Origin: Salipiger profundus
GTDB lineage: Bacteria; Pseudomonadota; Alphaproteobacteria; Rhodobacterales; Rhodobacteraceae
Assembly: GCF_001969385.1 (NCBI RefSeq)
Contig: NZ_CP014796.1
Coordinates: 2,745,501-2,809,500 of the forward strand
Reading direction: 5' to 3'
DNA length: 64,000 nt
A model generated the notes under the pieces. It saw only the letters and a list, made by a program, of their open reading frames with translations, made no database searches and was not told the DNA's origin. A program made the position numbers and the translations under genes. The number at the start of each line of letters is the position of its first letter. The first letter of the stretch is position 1. Of this stretch, positions 26,246 to 35,237 are shown piece after piece.

Positions 26246-26695
26246 TTACTTCGCGGTGGCCTTCTTGGCCGCCGAGGTCATGTCGTCGGTGGCCTTCTTC
26301 ATGGCCGCGGTCGCGTCCTCGCTGAAGTCCTTGCCAGCCGCCATCATCAGTTCGACGGTGTCCATCTGGACCTTCTTCGCGATCTCGGCGTAGGCGGCCA
26401 TGTTCTCGGCGGCGACTTCGGCCTGCGCGGAGGCGAAATCGGTCATTGCCTTGGCGTAGTCTGCCGGCTCTTTCTTGACCTTCGACATGTCGTTGAGCTT
26501 GGCGAGCGTGTCCTTGGTCCACTTCGCGGAAATCTCGGTCGACTTCTCGGCGGCCTCGAGCGCCACGGCCGAGAGCTTCTCGTTCAGGGTCGCGGTGGTC
26601 TTGAACGCTTCGTCCATCGCCTTGGTGTCGACGGGGAACGCACCCATCATGTCTTTCATGACGGTGGTGAAGTCTTGGGTCTTCGCGGTTGCCAT
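26246..26695 (-). CDS. phaP: Phasin family protein
   Basis: A 149-residue phasin starting MATAKTQDFTTVMKDMMGAFP at the ATG at 26695. Upstream in-frame codons are not protein-like. It is helical, Ala/Lys/Glu-rich and has the conserved DFASAQAEVAAENM block. It coats PHB granules made by the PhaC encoded upstream on the same strand. Two CTGC-N3-GCAG dyads lie 71-109 bases upstream, suggesting release of repression when PHB is present. A separate terminator makes it monocistronic. Confidence 0.9.
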   Translation of the reverse strand: MATAKTQDFTTVMKDMMGAFPVDTKAMDEAFKTTATLNEKLSAVALEAAEKSTEISAKWTKDTLAKLNDMSKVKKEPADYAKAMTDFASAQAEVAAENMAAYAEIAKKVQMDTVELMMAAGKDFSEDATAAMKKATDDMTSAAKKATAK

Positions 26696-26765
26696 TGCAA
26701 AAGTTCCTGTCTGTCTGCCCCGGGGGCCCACCCCCCGCATTCATCGGCTGACTTCAATATGAATG

Positions 26766-26776
26766 CTGCAGTGCAG
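26766..26776. promoter_or_regulatory. PhaR-type operator 1 upstream of phasin 2
   Basis: CTGC-AGT-GCAG inside the larger perfect palindrome TGCTGCAGTGCAGCA. It lies 71 bases before the 26695 start codon. Confidence 0.68.
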
Positions 26777-26793
26777 CATTTCAAGGAAAATTT

Positions 26794-26804
26794 CTGCAAC
26801 GCAG
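26794..26804. promoter_or_regulatory. PhaR-type operator 2 upstream of phasin 2
   Basis: CTGC-AAC-GCAG, 28 bases centre-to-centre from the neighbouring site, so the two are on nearly the same face of the helix within about half a turn. Both lie in the 132-bp gap between phaC and the phasin gene. Confidence 0.65.
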
Positions 26805-26827
26805 CACTAATGTGCAACTCGCTGAAT

Positions 26828-28621
26828 TTATTGATTGGCCTTTACGCTGACGTAAGTTCCGGGCGCCGGGCAAAGCGGCGGATGCTCCGAATCGCCGGGC
26901 GTGCGAGCCGGAACCAGCTTGCCTGACCGCTTCTTGAGCCATGCCTCCCAGGCCGGCCACCACGAGCCCTCGTGGAAGTCTGCCTGCGCCTGCCAGTCGT
27001 CCGCCGAGAGCTTCAGGTCGGGGTTCAGGTAGTGACCGTATTTCTTCTTGCTGGGCGGGTTCACGATGCCGGCGATATGGCCGGACTGCGACAGCACGAA
27101 GGTCTTCGAGCGCGCACCCATCTTCTGCACGCCGCGGTAGCAGTCCTTCCAGGCGGCGATGTGATCGGTCTCGGCAGTGATCGAGATCAGCGGCACATCG
27201 ACATCGGCGAGGTCGAGCGTCTCGCCCATCAGCTCGAAGCGGCCCTCGGAGAACTCGTTGCGCTGGCAGAGCCCGCGCAGATACTGCATCGCCATGCGGC
27301 CGGGCAGGTTGGCCCCGTCGCCGTTCCAGTAGAGCAGGTCGAAGGCCGGGGGCGTCTCGCCCATCATGTAGGAGCGGATCGCCGGCGTGTAGATGAGATC
27401 GGTGGAGCGCAGGAACGAGAAGGTGCGCGACATGATGAAGCTCTTGAGGATGCCGCTGCGGGCCACCTCCTGCTCGATCCCGTCGATGAAGTCGTTCTGC
27501 AGGAAGGGCGTGAACTCGCCCTGATCGCTGAAGTCGGTGAGCGTCGTGAAGAAGGTCGCGGACTTGATCTGCTTGTCGCCGCGCTTCTTCAGCAGCGAGA
27601 GCGTAAGCGCCAGCGTGGTGCCGGCGATGCAGTAGCCCACCGCGTTGATCTTCTCGACGCCGCAAATTTCGCGCACGAGGCGCATGGCTGTGAGGTAGCC
27701 GTCCTCGATGTAGTCCTCGAGCCCGACGTCGCGGTAGCTCTCGTCGGGGTTCACCCAGCTGACCACGAAGAGCGTGTAGCCCTGGTCGACGATCCAGCGG
27801 ATGAGGCTGTTCTGCTGCTTCAGGTCGAGGATGTAGAACTTGTTGATCCACGGCGGAAACAGCACGATCGGCGTCTCGTGCACCTTCTCGGTGGTCGGCG
27901 AATACTGGATGAGCTCCATCATCCGGTTGCGCCAGACGACCTCGCCCTTGGCGGTTGCGATGTTCTCACCGATGGTGAAGGCCTCTTCGTCGGCCAGCCG
28001 CACGACGAGCTCGCCGTTGTTGGCTTCGAGATCCGCAACGAGGTTCTCGAGCCCCTTCACGAGGCTCGCGCCCTCGGTCTCGACCGCCTTCTGCAGCGCG
28101 TCGGGATTGGTGGCGAAGAAATTCGTCGGCGCCATCATGTCGGTGATCTGCTGCGCGAAGTAGCGAAGGCGGCGCTTTTCGGTGGGGTCGAGCTCCTCGA
28201 TCTCGTCGACGGCGTTGCGGATCGCCTCGGCGTTGATGAGATACTGCTGCTTGATGAAGTTGAAGTAGGGGTGGCTGTCCCACAGCGGGTTCTTGAAGCG
28301 CCGATCCTTGGGGCCGGTGTCCTCGGGCGGGGCGAGCTTGCCCTCGGCCAGCGCCTGCTGCGCTTCCATGAAGTGCGACAGCGACTTGCCCCAGTAGCCG
28401 ACCTGCTGCTCGAAGACCTTGGTGGGGTTCTTCATCCACTCTTGCCAGTAGGCCTGCATCGCCTCGGCGTAGAGGCCGGGCTCGGGGCCGTGCAGCGAAT
28501 GGTTGATTGGCTTGCGCCGTGCAAGGGCGTCGAGCAGGCGCTGCGACAATTGCTCGATCTTGGCCATATTGGCCTCAAGTGCCTCGCGGTCCGGGCTGAT
28601 GACGCCAGCATTTGTTGTCAT
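26828..28621 (-). CDS. phaC: Class I poly(3-hydroxyalkanoate) synthase
   Basis: A 597-residue PHA synthase from the ATG at 28621 (a GTG two codons earlier is also possible). The lipase-like box GYCIAG holds the nucleophile C331, and D486 (AETDHIAAW) and H515 (SGHIAGIVNPP) complete the triad. It polymerises 3-hydroxybutyryl-CoA into PHB granules. It is divergent from phaZ and upstream of two phasin genes. The gene for the regulator PhaR, often found next to phaP, is not present here. Confidence 0.95.
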   Translation of the reverse strand: MTTNAGVISPDREALEANMAKIEQLSQRLLDALARRKPINHSLHGPEPGLYAEAMQAYWQEWMKNPTKVFEQQVGYWGKSLSHFMEAQQALAEGKLAPPEDTGPKDRRFKNPLWDSHPYFNFIKQQYLINAEAIRNAVDEIEELDPTEKRRLRYFAQQITDMMAPTNFFATNPDALQKAVETEGASLVKGLENLVADLEANNGELVVRLADEEAFTIGENIATAKGEVVWRNRMMELIQYSPTTEKVHETPIVLFPPWINKFYILDLKQQNSLIRWIVDQGYTLFVVSWVNPDESYRDVGLEDYIEDGYLTAMRLVREICGVEKINAVGYCIAGTTLALTLSLLKKRGDKQIKSATFFTTLTDFSDQGEFTPFLQNDFIDGIEQEVARSGILKSFIMSRTFSFLRSTDLIYTPAIRSYMMGETPPAFDLLYWNGDGANLPGRMAMQYLRGLCQRNEFSEGRFELMGETLDLADVDVPLISITAETDHIAAWKDCYRGVQKMGARSKTFVLSQSGHIAGIVNPPSKKKYGHYLNPDLKLSADDWQAQADFHEGSWWPAWEAWLKKRSGKLVPARTPGDSEHPPLCPAPGTYVSVKANQ

Positions 28622-28781
28622 GAGCACGAATCCCCCCTATCTTCCTCCTGACCGACATTAACGAGGCGCTTGCCTTGCGGTAAAGCGGCGAATTGGTTTG
28701 ACAAAGGTAAGGTCCCGGTCGCAGTGGAAGGGGGCGCCGGGTCAGACTGCCCGAGCCGGCCACGACACAGGAGACTCGCTC

Positions 28782-30044
28782 ATGCGCTACATGGCGACCT
28801 ACGACCTGATGGAAACCCTTCGCAACACCAACCAGTGGCTGGGTGCGACGGCAAAGGCGATGGGGTCCTATCCGGCCCTCGCCGCGATCCCCAACCCGAT
28901 GATCACCTGGATGACCGCCTGGGGCGAAGTCACCGAGCGCAGCTTCGAGCGCATGGTCGTCAAGCCGAGCTGGGGCATCCGCACCATCACCTGCAACGAC
29001 GGCAAGGACCACCTCGTCCAGATCGACACGGTGGTCGAGAAGTCCTTCGGCAACCTCATCCACTTCAACGTGGTCGGACGCGAGGAGAAGCCGCGCAAGA
29101 TCCTGCTGGTGGCGCCGATGTCGGGCCACTACGCGACGCTGCTGCGCTCGACGGTGATCTCGCTCATCCCCGATGCCGAGGTCTACGTCACCGACTGGAA
29201 GAACGCGCGCGACATCCCGGTCAGCTGCGGCAAGTTCGATATCGAGGACTACACGCTCTACCTCATGGACTTCATGCGCGAGATGGGGCCCGAGACCAAC
29301 GTCATCGCGGTCTGCCAGCCGGCGCCGCTGACGCTGGCGGCGACCGCCTATCTCGCCGAGCTCGAGCCCGAGGCGCAGCCGCGCACGCTGACGCTGATCG
29401 GAGGGCCGATCGACCCCGACGCGACGCCTACGGACGTGACCGACTTCGGCAACCGCGTGACCATGGGCCAGTTGGAAGAGGCGATGATCCAGCGCGTGGG
29501 CTTCAAGTATCCCGGCGTCGGCCGGCTGGTCTACCCGGGACTTCTGCAGCTCACGTCCTTCATGTCGATGAACGCCGAGCGGCACTCGAAGGCCTTCAAC
29601 GAGCAGATCCTGCGGGTGACGCGTGGTGAGGCCAAGGACCACGACGCCCATAACCGCTTCTACGACGAGTATCTCGCGGTGATGGACATGCCGGCGGAGT
29701 TCTACCTTTCCACGGTGGAGCGGATCTTCAAGAACGGCGAGATCGCGGCGAACGACTTCGTGGTCGACGGCCACAAGGTCGACATCGGCAAGATCACCGA
29801 CGTGGCCGTGAAGACCGTCGAAGGTGCGAACGACGACATCTCGGCCCCGGGCCAGTGCGTTGCGGCGCTGGATCTCTGCACCGGGCTGCCGGCGTCGAAG
29901 AAGGCGAGCCACCTCGAGCCGGGCGCGGGCCACTACGGCATCTTCGCGGGCCGGAGCTGGCGCAACAACATCCGCCCGCTGGTGCTGGAGTTCATCGACG
30001 CCAACGCCAGCACGCCGCGCAAGGCGGCGACCGAGGCGGCCTGA
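28782..30044 (+). CDS. phaZ: Intracellular polyhydroxyalkanoate depolymerase
   Basis: A 420-residue alpha/beta-hydrolase of the intracellular PhaZ family. A cysteine (C178) stands in the nucleophile position (NVIAVCQPAPL), as in known intracellular depolymerases. The catalytic His lies in GAGHYGIFAG near the C-terminus. It hydrolyses PHB granules to 3-hydroxybutyrate and oligomers. Divergent from phaC with a 160-bp shared promoter region. The start at 28782 follows CAGGAG. Confidence 0.93.
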   Translation: MRYMATYDLMETLRNTNQWLGATAKAMGSYPALAAIPNPMITWMTAWGEVTERSFERMVVKPSWGIRTITCNDGKDHLVQIDTVVEKSFGNLIHFNVVGREEKPRKILLVAPMSGHYATLLRSTVISLIPDAEVYVTDWKNARDIPVSCGKFDIEDYTLYLMDFMREMGPETNVIAVCQPAPLTLAATAYLAELEPEAQPRTLTLIGGPIDPDATPTDVTDFGNRVTMGQLEEAMIQRVGFKYPGVGRLVYPGLLQLTSFMSMNAERHSKAFNEQILRVTRGEAKDHDAHNRFYDEYLAVMDMPAEFYLSTVERIFKNGEIAANDFVVDGHKVDIGKITDVAVKTVEGANDDISAPGQCVAALDLCTGLPASKKASHLEPGAGHYGIFAGRSWRNNIRPLVLEFIDANASTPRKAATEAA

Positions 30045-30107
30045 GGCACGGCGTGACGCGGGGCTGTGCTGGCCCTGCGTTTCGGGCGCGTGGCGCCGGC
30101 AGGGCCG

Positions 30108-30127
30108 GCGAGGGGCCAGCCCCTCGC
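30108..30127. other. GC-rich hairpin after phaZ
   Basis: GCGAGGGGC pairs with GCCCCTCGC across a 2-nt loop, so the real loop is probably 4 nt. It lies 64 bases after the phaZ stop. Confidence 0.5.
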
Positions 30128-30130
30128 GCT

Positions 30131-30157
30131 CCCCGAGGGTATTTTCAAAGAGAAGAA
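30131..30157 (+). repeat. CCCCGAGGGTATTTTC...GAAGAA motif after phaZ
   Basis: From memory, similar strings (CCGAGG-TATTTT-CAAAGA-GAAGA) recur near gene ends in many Rhodobacterales genomes. Here it sits between a stem-loop and the terminator. This is one copy only; recognition is by recollection, not by search. Confidence 0.35.
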
Positions 30158-30190
30158 GGGCCGGGCGTGAGGGCGTTCCGGCCCTTGTGT
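30156..30190 (+). terminator. Terminator of phaZ
   Basis: AAGGGCCGG (30156-30164) pairs perfectly with CCGGCCCTT (30178-30186), then TTGTGT. A 9-bp stem with 13-nt loop. Confidence 0.65.
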
Positions 30191-30303
30191 CGTGAGCGGG
30201 CGCGTGGTGCGGGCGTGCCTGCGGGCGAGGGCCCGTGCGGTGGTCCGGGCTGGGAGCGGGGCCGGTGCCTCGGGCCCTTGGGGGCGGGCGGCGGTTTCTG
30301 TCG

Positions 30304-30843
30304 TCAGTGCCCGTCGTAGGCACAGAGCGCGTGCACGTCCATGCCCATGTCCTCAAGCCGCTTGCGGCCGCCGAGCTCGGGCAGGTCGACGATGAAGGCG
30401 CAGCCGATGATCTCGCCGCCCAGCCGTTCCACCAGCTTGATGCCCGCCTCTGCCGTGCCGCCGGTGGCCAGCAGGTCGTCAACCAGCAGGATGCGCTCGC
30501 CGGGGGAGATGGCGTCGTCGTGGATCTCGACCACCGCCTCGCCGTATTCCAGCGTGTAGCTCTCGGCGATGGTGGCGGCGGGCAGCTTGCCCTTCTTGCG
30601 GATCGGCACGAAGCCCGCCGAGAGCTGGTGCGCGACCGCGCCGCCGAGGATGAAACCGCGCGCCTCGAGCCCCACGACCTTGTCGAAGCGCAGGCCCGCG
30701 TAGGGGTGCAGCAACTGGTCGATGGCCATGCGGAAGCCGCGCGGGTCGGCGAAGAGCGTGGTCACGTCGCGGAAGACGATGCCTTCGTGCGGGAAGTCGA
30801 CGATGGCACGGATGTAGTCCCGGACCTGTTTCTGCTGGATCAT
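30304..30843 (-). CDS. apt: Adenine phosphoribosyltransferase
   Basis: A 179-residue enzyme with the PRPP-binding motif [13 protein letters not shown] (118-130) and the adenine-site segment [11 protein letters not shown] (58-68). It converts adenine and PRPP to AMP in purine salvage. It is in a minus-strand operon with a LysE-type exporter and mtnP. MtnP releases adenine, so the two enzymes fit together functionally. Confidence 0.95.
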   Translation of the reverse strand: MIQQKQVRDYIRAIVDFPHEGIVFRDVTTLFADPRGFRMAIDQLLHPYAGLRFDKVVGLEARGFILGGAVAHQLSAGFVPIRKKGKLPAATIAESYTLEYGEAVVEIHDDAISPGERILLVDDLLATGGTAEAGIKLVERLGGEIIGCAFIVDLPELGGRKRLEDMGMDVHALCAYDGH

Positions 30844-30852
30844 GTCTGTCTC

Positions 30853-31476
30853 TCAGGCGGTGCGTCTCAGGGTGGCGGTGAAGAACCCCATCGCGATCAG
30901 CGCGAGGCCGCCCAGCCGGGTGAGCCAGGCGATGACCGCGGGCCGGGCGATGGCGCGGCGCAGGCGGTCGGCGGCGAGGGCATAGGCCAGCGCGTTGAGC
31001 GCCGCAAGGGTGACGAAGGTGCCGACAAGCAGCGCGAACTGCGGCAGCAGTGGCCGGTCGGGGGCGACGAACTGCGGCACGAAGGCGATGAAGAAGGCGA
31101 TGCTCTTGGGGTTGAGCGCGGTCACCGTGGCAGCATGGGCGAAGACCCCGCGCGGCGAGGTGTCGGCTTTCGGCAGGGAGAGGCCATCGCTCGGGGCGCT
31201 GCGCAGGAGCCGGATGCCGAGCCAGACGAGGTAGGCAGCACCGATCCACTTGAGCGCGGTAAAGAGCGCGGCCGAGGTCATGACCAGCGCGCCGAGCCCG
31301 GCGAGCGACAGGGTCATCGCGGTGAAATCCCCCAGCGCGACGCCGCCCGCCGTGGCAAGCGCCACAGGGCGTCCGCGCGACAGCGCGTAGGACAGGATCA
31401 GCAGCACCGTCGGGCCGGGGATCAGCAGCAGCGCGGTCGAGGCCGCGACGAAGGCGAGCCAGAGATCGAGGCTCAT
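30853..31476 (-). CDS. LysE-family translocator
   Basis: A 207-residue membrane protein with six hydrophobic segments. The N-terminal PGPTVLLILSYALSRG matches the LysE/RhtB family motif. Such proteins export amino acids or related small metabolites. It sits between apt (9-base gap) and mtnP (ATGA overlap), so it is part of the adenine/methylthioadenosine salvage operon by position, though the cargo is unknown. Confidence 0.88.
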   Translation of the reverse strand: MSLDLWLAFVAASTALLLIPGPTVLLILSYALSRGRPVALATAGGVALGDFTAMTLSLAGLGALVMTSAALFTALKWIGAAYLVWLGIRLLRSAPSDGLSLPKADTSPRGVFAHAATVTALNPKSIAFFIAFVPQFVAPDRPLLPQFALLVGTFVTLAALNALAYALAADRLRRAIARPAVIAWLTRLGGLALIAMGFFTATLRRTA

Positions 31477-32348
31477 GCCAGCACCCGTCCGGCGACGGCG
31501 TCGAGCTTCGCGAGCAGCGCCGGGTCGCGCTGCCCCGGCGCGGTGAGGATGGCATGGTCGAGGGCGCGATCGCATCCGTGCGGGCAGGGGGCGCGGTCGG
31601 CGCCCAGTCGCGCGGGCAGGCGACCGACCAGCGCGCGGGCCTTCTCGGCGTTGCCGGTGAGGGTGCGCACGATGTCGGTGATCTCGACCGCGCCGTGCTC
31701 GGGGTGCCAGCTGTCGTAGTCGGTCACCATCGCGATCGAGGCGTAGCAGAGCTCGGCCTCGCGGGCGAGCTTGGCCTCTGGCATGTTGGTCATGCCGATC
31801 ACGTCGGCCCCCCAGACATCGCGATACATCCGCGATTCCGCGAGCGTCGAGAACTGCGGCCCTTCCATGGCGAGATAGGTTCCGCCTTCGTGCAGGGTGA
31901 GGCCGGCGTCGCGTGCGGCGGCGCTGCAGGCGGCGCCGAGCCGGGGGCAGGTGGGGTGAGCGACCGAGACATGCGCGACGCAGCCGGTGCCGAAGAAGCT
32001 CTTGTCGCGGGCGAAGGTGCGGTCGATGAACTGGTCGACGAGGACGAAATCGCCCGGCGCCATCTCTTCGCGGAACGAGCCGCAGGCTGAGACCGAGAGA
32101 ACATCCGTCACGCCGAGCCGCTTCAGCGCGTCGATGTTGGCGCGGTAGGGCACCGAGGAGGGCGCGTGCACGTGGCCGCGTCCGTGGCGCGGCAGGAAGG
32201 CCATCGGCACGCCGTCGAGCCGGCCGGTCAGGATCTCGTCCGATGGCGTACCCCAGGGGCTGTCGACCGCCGTCCAGCACCTGTCCTCGAGAGCGTCGAG
32301 GTCGTAGACGCCCGATCCGCCGATCACCCCGATCATCGTGCCTGCCAT
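31473..32348 (-). CDS. mtnP: S-methyl-5'-thioadenosine phosphorylase
   Basis: A 291-residue enzyme from the ATG at 32348, which follows a GGAG ribosome-binding site. It has the nucleoside phosphorylase type 2 features: GVIGGSGVYD phosphate loop, RHGRGHVHAPSSVPYRAN, EGPQFSTLAESRMYR and VIGMTNMPEAKLAREAE. It phosphorolyses methylthioadenosine to adenine and methylthioribose-1-phosphate. Adenine can then be recovered by the apt product encoded in the same operon. Confidence 0.92.
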   Translation of the reverse strand: MAGTMIGVIGGSGVYDLDALEDRCWTAVDSPWGTPSDEILTGRLDGVPMAFLPRHGRGHVHAPSSVPYRANIDALKRLGVTDVLSVSACGSFREEMAPGDFVLVDQFIDRTFARDKSFFGTGCVAHVSVAHPTCPRLGAACSAAARDAGLTLHEGGTYLAMEGPQFSTLAESRMYRDVWGADVIGMTNMPEAKLAREAELCYASIAMVTDYDSWHPEHGAVEITDIVRTLTGNAEKARALVGRLPARLGADRAPCPHGCDRALDHAILTAPGQRDPALLAKLDAVAGRVLA

Positions 32349-32674
32349 CGTGCGCTGCTCCTGTCCCGTCATAGCCGCCGTTGTCGCCGTTGTCGGCGTC
32401 ACGGGCGAGCTTGCACCGCCCGCGTGCGGATGAAAAGACGTCGTCCCGACGCCGGCACCGGTGCTGCCGCCGCACCGGCGGGCGGTCCGCGCTTCGCGAT
32501 CACCGACACCGGCGCGAATCGGCGTCTGGTCACGCGTGCATCGCGTCTGCCCAAGCGGCAGGCCCTTCGGGCTGCAACATCATGCCGTTGCCCGGGGTGA
32601 ACGCTAACGGGTGGCGTTTCAGGCCTGCCTGAAGTATTTGCGCCTTGCCCAGACGCAAAAGAACAGGATGACCG
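32349..32674. other. Divergent intergenic region between mtnP and SulP gene
   Basis: No protein-like ORF. A short repeated GCCGTTGTCGCCGTTGTCGG run is at about 32372-32392 and a 7-bp stem CCGGTGC/GCACCGG at 32458-32478. Promoters for both genes should lie here; no clear -35/-10 pair was picked. Confidence 0.5.
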
Positions 32675-34303
32675 ATGGCCAAGGCCCTTCTGGCGAGATT
32701 CGCCGACAGCATAACCATGCCCGATCTTCGGGTGGCGCCGACGACGGCGCTGTCCCCGGGACAGATCAAGACCGACGTCCTTTCCGGCCTGACCGTGGCG
32801 CTCGCGCTGGTGCCGGAGGCGGTGGCCTTTGCCCTGGTCGCGGGTGTGCACCCGCTGGTGGGTCTCTATGCGGCCTTTCTCGTGGGCCTCATCACCTCAA
32901 TCTTCGGCGGCCGGCCCGGAATGATCTCGGGGGCGACGGGCGCGCTCGCGGTGGTCATGGTCGCGCTCGTCGCACAGCACGGGGTCGAATACCTGTTCGC
33001 GACCGTCGTGCTCATGGGGATCCTGCAGATGTTCGCCGGCGCGATGCACTGGGGCAAGTTCATCCGGCTGGTGCCGCATCCCGTGATGCTGGGTTTCGTG
33101 AACGGGCTCGCGATCGTGATCTTCATGGCGCAGCTGACCCAGTTCAAGCAGCCCGGCACCGCCGAGATCACCGGCCATGGCACCACCGGGGGCGAATGGC
33201 TGACGGGGATGCCGCTCTACATCATGCTTGGGCTCGTGGCGCTGACCATGGCGGTGATCTGGCTGCTGCCGAAGGTCACCAAGGTCATCCCCGCGCCGCT
33301 CGCGGGCATCGGTGTAACCGCCATCCTGGTGATCGTCCTCGGGCTCGACACGCCGCGGGTCGGCGACATGGCCTCGATCCAGGGCGGCTTCCCGCCGTTC
33401 CACATCCCGATGGTGCCGCTGAACCTCGAGACGCTGTGGATCATCCTGCCCTACGCGGTGATCCTCGCCGCCATCGGCCTGATCGAGAGCCTGCTGACCC
33501 TGAACCTCGTGGGCGAGATGACCGGCCAGCGCGGTGGCGCGAGCCAGGAGTGCATCGCGCAGGGCTTCGCGAACTTCGTCACCGGCTTCTTCGGCGGCAT
33601 GGGCGGCTGCGCGATGATCGGCCAGTCGATGATCAACGTGAAGTCCGGCGGTCGCACCCGCATCGCCGGCATCGTCGCGGCGCTGTTCCTGCTGAGCTTC
33701 ATCCTCTTCGCCTCGCCGCTGATCGAGCTCATCCCGCTGGCGGCGCTGGTGGGCGTGATGTTCATGGTGGTGATCGGTACCTTCGCGTGGAACTCGCTGC
33801 GCATCCTGTGGAAGGTGCCGCTGATCGACGCCTTCGTCATCATCCTGGTGACCGTCGTGACGGTCTACGAGGATCTCGCGGTCGCCGTGGTCGTGGGCGT
33901 GATCGTCTCGGCGCTGGCCTATGCGTGGAACAACGCGCGGCGAATCCACGCCAAGAGCTACGTCACCCCCGAGGGGGCGAAGGTCTACCAGATTCAGGGA
34001 CCGCTGTTCTTCGGCTCCTCCGAGGGCTTCGTGGAACTCTTCGACGTGGCGAACGACCCGCAGTCGGTGATCGTGGACTTTGCCGACAGTCGGGTGGTCG
34101 ACCAGTCGGCGCTGCAGGCGATCGAGGCCGTGGCGGCGAAATACGAGGCGGCGGGCAAGCGCCTGCAGCTGCGTCACCTGTCGCGCGATTGCCACCGGCT
34201 GCTGACCAAGGCGGGGCACCTGATGGTCGATTCCGACGACGATCCGGATTACGCGCTGGCCGTGGACTACCACGTGCGGACAGGCATTCTCGGCGGCCAC
34301 TGA
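32675..34303 (+). CDS. SulP-family inorganic anion transporter
   Basis: A 542-residue transporter. The membrane part has the SulP pattern: LSGLTVALALVPEAVAFA near 35-52, GLYAAFLVGLITSIFGGRPGMISGATGA, then about ten more helices. The C-terminal STAS domain covers about 440-535. It probably moves sulfate, bicarbonate or another anion with a cation. The loop AHAKSYVTPEGAKVYQI marks the beginning of the STAS domain. It is monocistronic, with a strong terminator behind it. Confidence 0.92.
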   Translation: MAKALLARFADSITMPDLRVAPTTALSPGQIKTDVLSGLTVALALVPEAVAFALVAGVHPLVGLYAAFLVGLITSIFGGRPGMISGATGALAVVMVALVAQHGVEYLFATVVLMGILQMFAGAMHWGKFIRLVPHPVMLGFVNGLAIVIFMAQLTQFKQPGTAEITGHGTTGGEWLTGMPLYIMLGLVALTMAVIWLLPKVTKVIPAPLAGIGVTAILVIVLGLDTPRVGDMASIQGGFPPFHIPMVPLNLETLWIILPYAVILAAIGLIESLLTLNLVGEMTGQRGGASQECIAQGFANFVTGFFGGMGGCAMIGQSMINVKSGGRTRIAGIVAALFLLSFILFASPLIELIPLAALVGVMFMVVIGTFAWNSLRILWKVPLIDAFVIILVTVVTVYEDLAVAVVVGVIVSALAYAWNNARRIHAKSYVTPEGAKVYQIQGPLFFGSSEGFVELFDVANDPQSVIVDFADSRVVDQSALQAIEAVAAKYEAAGKRLQLRHLSRDCHRLLTKAGHLMVDSDDDPDYALAVDYHVRTGILGGH

Positions 34304-34351
34304 GCGCCGGGAGCGAGGAATTGCGCCGCGGGCTTCGCCCGCGACGCCCGG

Positions 34352-34381
34352 GGGCGCGCACCTTGCGGTGCGCGCCCTTTT
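34352..34381 (+). terminator. Terminator of the SulP gene
   Basis: GGGCGCGCACC, loop TTGC, GGTGCGCGCCC, then TTTTC. Perfect 11-bp stem. Confidence 0.85.
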
Positions 34382-34469
34382 CGCGTCTTGGCGGTGGTTG
34401 GCGTCGGGGTGCCCATCGGCACCGCTGGTGAGACCAGAGGGCGGGGCGCCGGTCGGGCCGTTCCGTCAC

Positions 34470-35132
34470 TCAGGGGGCGAGGGCCGCAAGCGCGTCGAGG
34501 TCGTCCGCCTCGAGCGCCGGGCGGGCGCGGGCGATGAGGTCGGCCGGCCAGTCCCACCACGCCAGCGCGTTGAGCCGCGCGACCTGCGCGGCGTCGAAGC
34601 GCATCCGGACGACCGTGGCCGGGTTGCCCGTGACCACGGCGTAATCCGGCACCGTGCCGCGTACCACGGCGCCTGCGCCGATGATCGCGCCGTTGCCGAT
34701 CCGTGCGCCGGGCAACACCAGCGCGCCGTAGCCGAGCCAGACGTCATGGCCGATCACCGTGTCGCGCCGATCGGGCTGGGCATCGGTCATGGTCGCGGGA
34801 TCGTGGACCATGAAGGGAAAGCTGCTGATCCCCGCCGTGGCGTGGTTGGCCGAGGCGGTGATGAAGCGCACGCCGTGGGCGATCTGGCAGAACCGGCCGA
34901 TGCGCAGCCCCTCCTGGGAGAACGGAAAGAGGTAAGGCGCCAGCCGCGCGGTCCAGCCGTCGGGCGGGGGCGGATCGAAGTCCGAGGCATAGCTCCAGGC
35001 GCCGGCCTCGATGCATGGATGATCGAGCACGGACGCGAGATGCACGGTCCCGGTGTGGGGCGTGCCGTCGGGCAGGGTGATGGGGTGGATGCTGGCCGGG
35101 TCGGGCAGGGCGAATGGCCGTGAAAAGGGCAT
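34470..35132 (-). CDS. CatB-like xenobiotic acyltransferase (left-handed beta-helix)
   Basis: A 220-residue protein with hexapeptide repeats (VIGHDVWLGYGALVLPGARIGNGAIIGAGAVV at about 126-157) and the C-terminal GNPATVVRMRF turn of the CatB/Vat class. Such enzymes move an acetyl group from acetyl-CoA to a hydroxyl of a small substrate, including some antibiotics. The substrate here is unknown; resistance function is not shown. The gene is solitary between the SulP terminator and a flavin reductase gene. Confidence 0.85.
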   Translation of the reverse strand: MPFSRPFALPDPASIHPITLPDGTPHTGTVHLASVLDHPCIEAGAWSYASDFDPPPPDGWTARLAPYLFPFSQEGLRIGRFCQIAHGVRFITASANHATAGISSFPFMVHDPATMTDAQPDRRDTVIGHDVWLGYGALVLPGARIGNGAIIGAGAVVRGTVPDYAVVTGNPATVVRMRFDAAQVARLNALAWWDWPADLIARARPALEADDLDALAALAP

Positions 35133-35237
35133 GGGGCCTCCTTGGATACGCTGAGAACAGGTCAGGGCGTCAAAGGGGCTGGTCCATCGTTTCCTCCATC
35201 GAAAGCCGGGCCAGCATAGCCCGCCCGGCCTGGCCTG

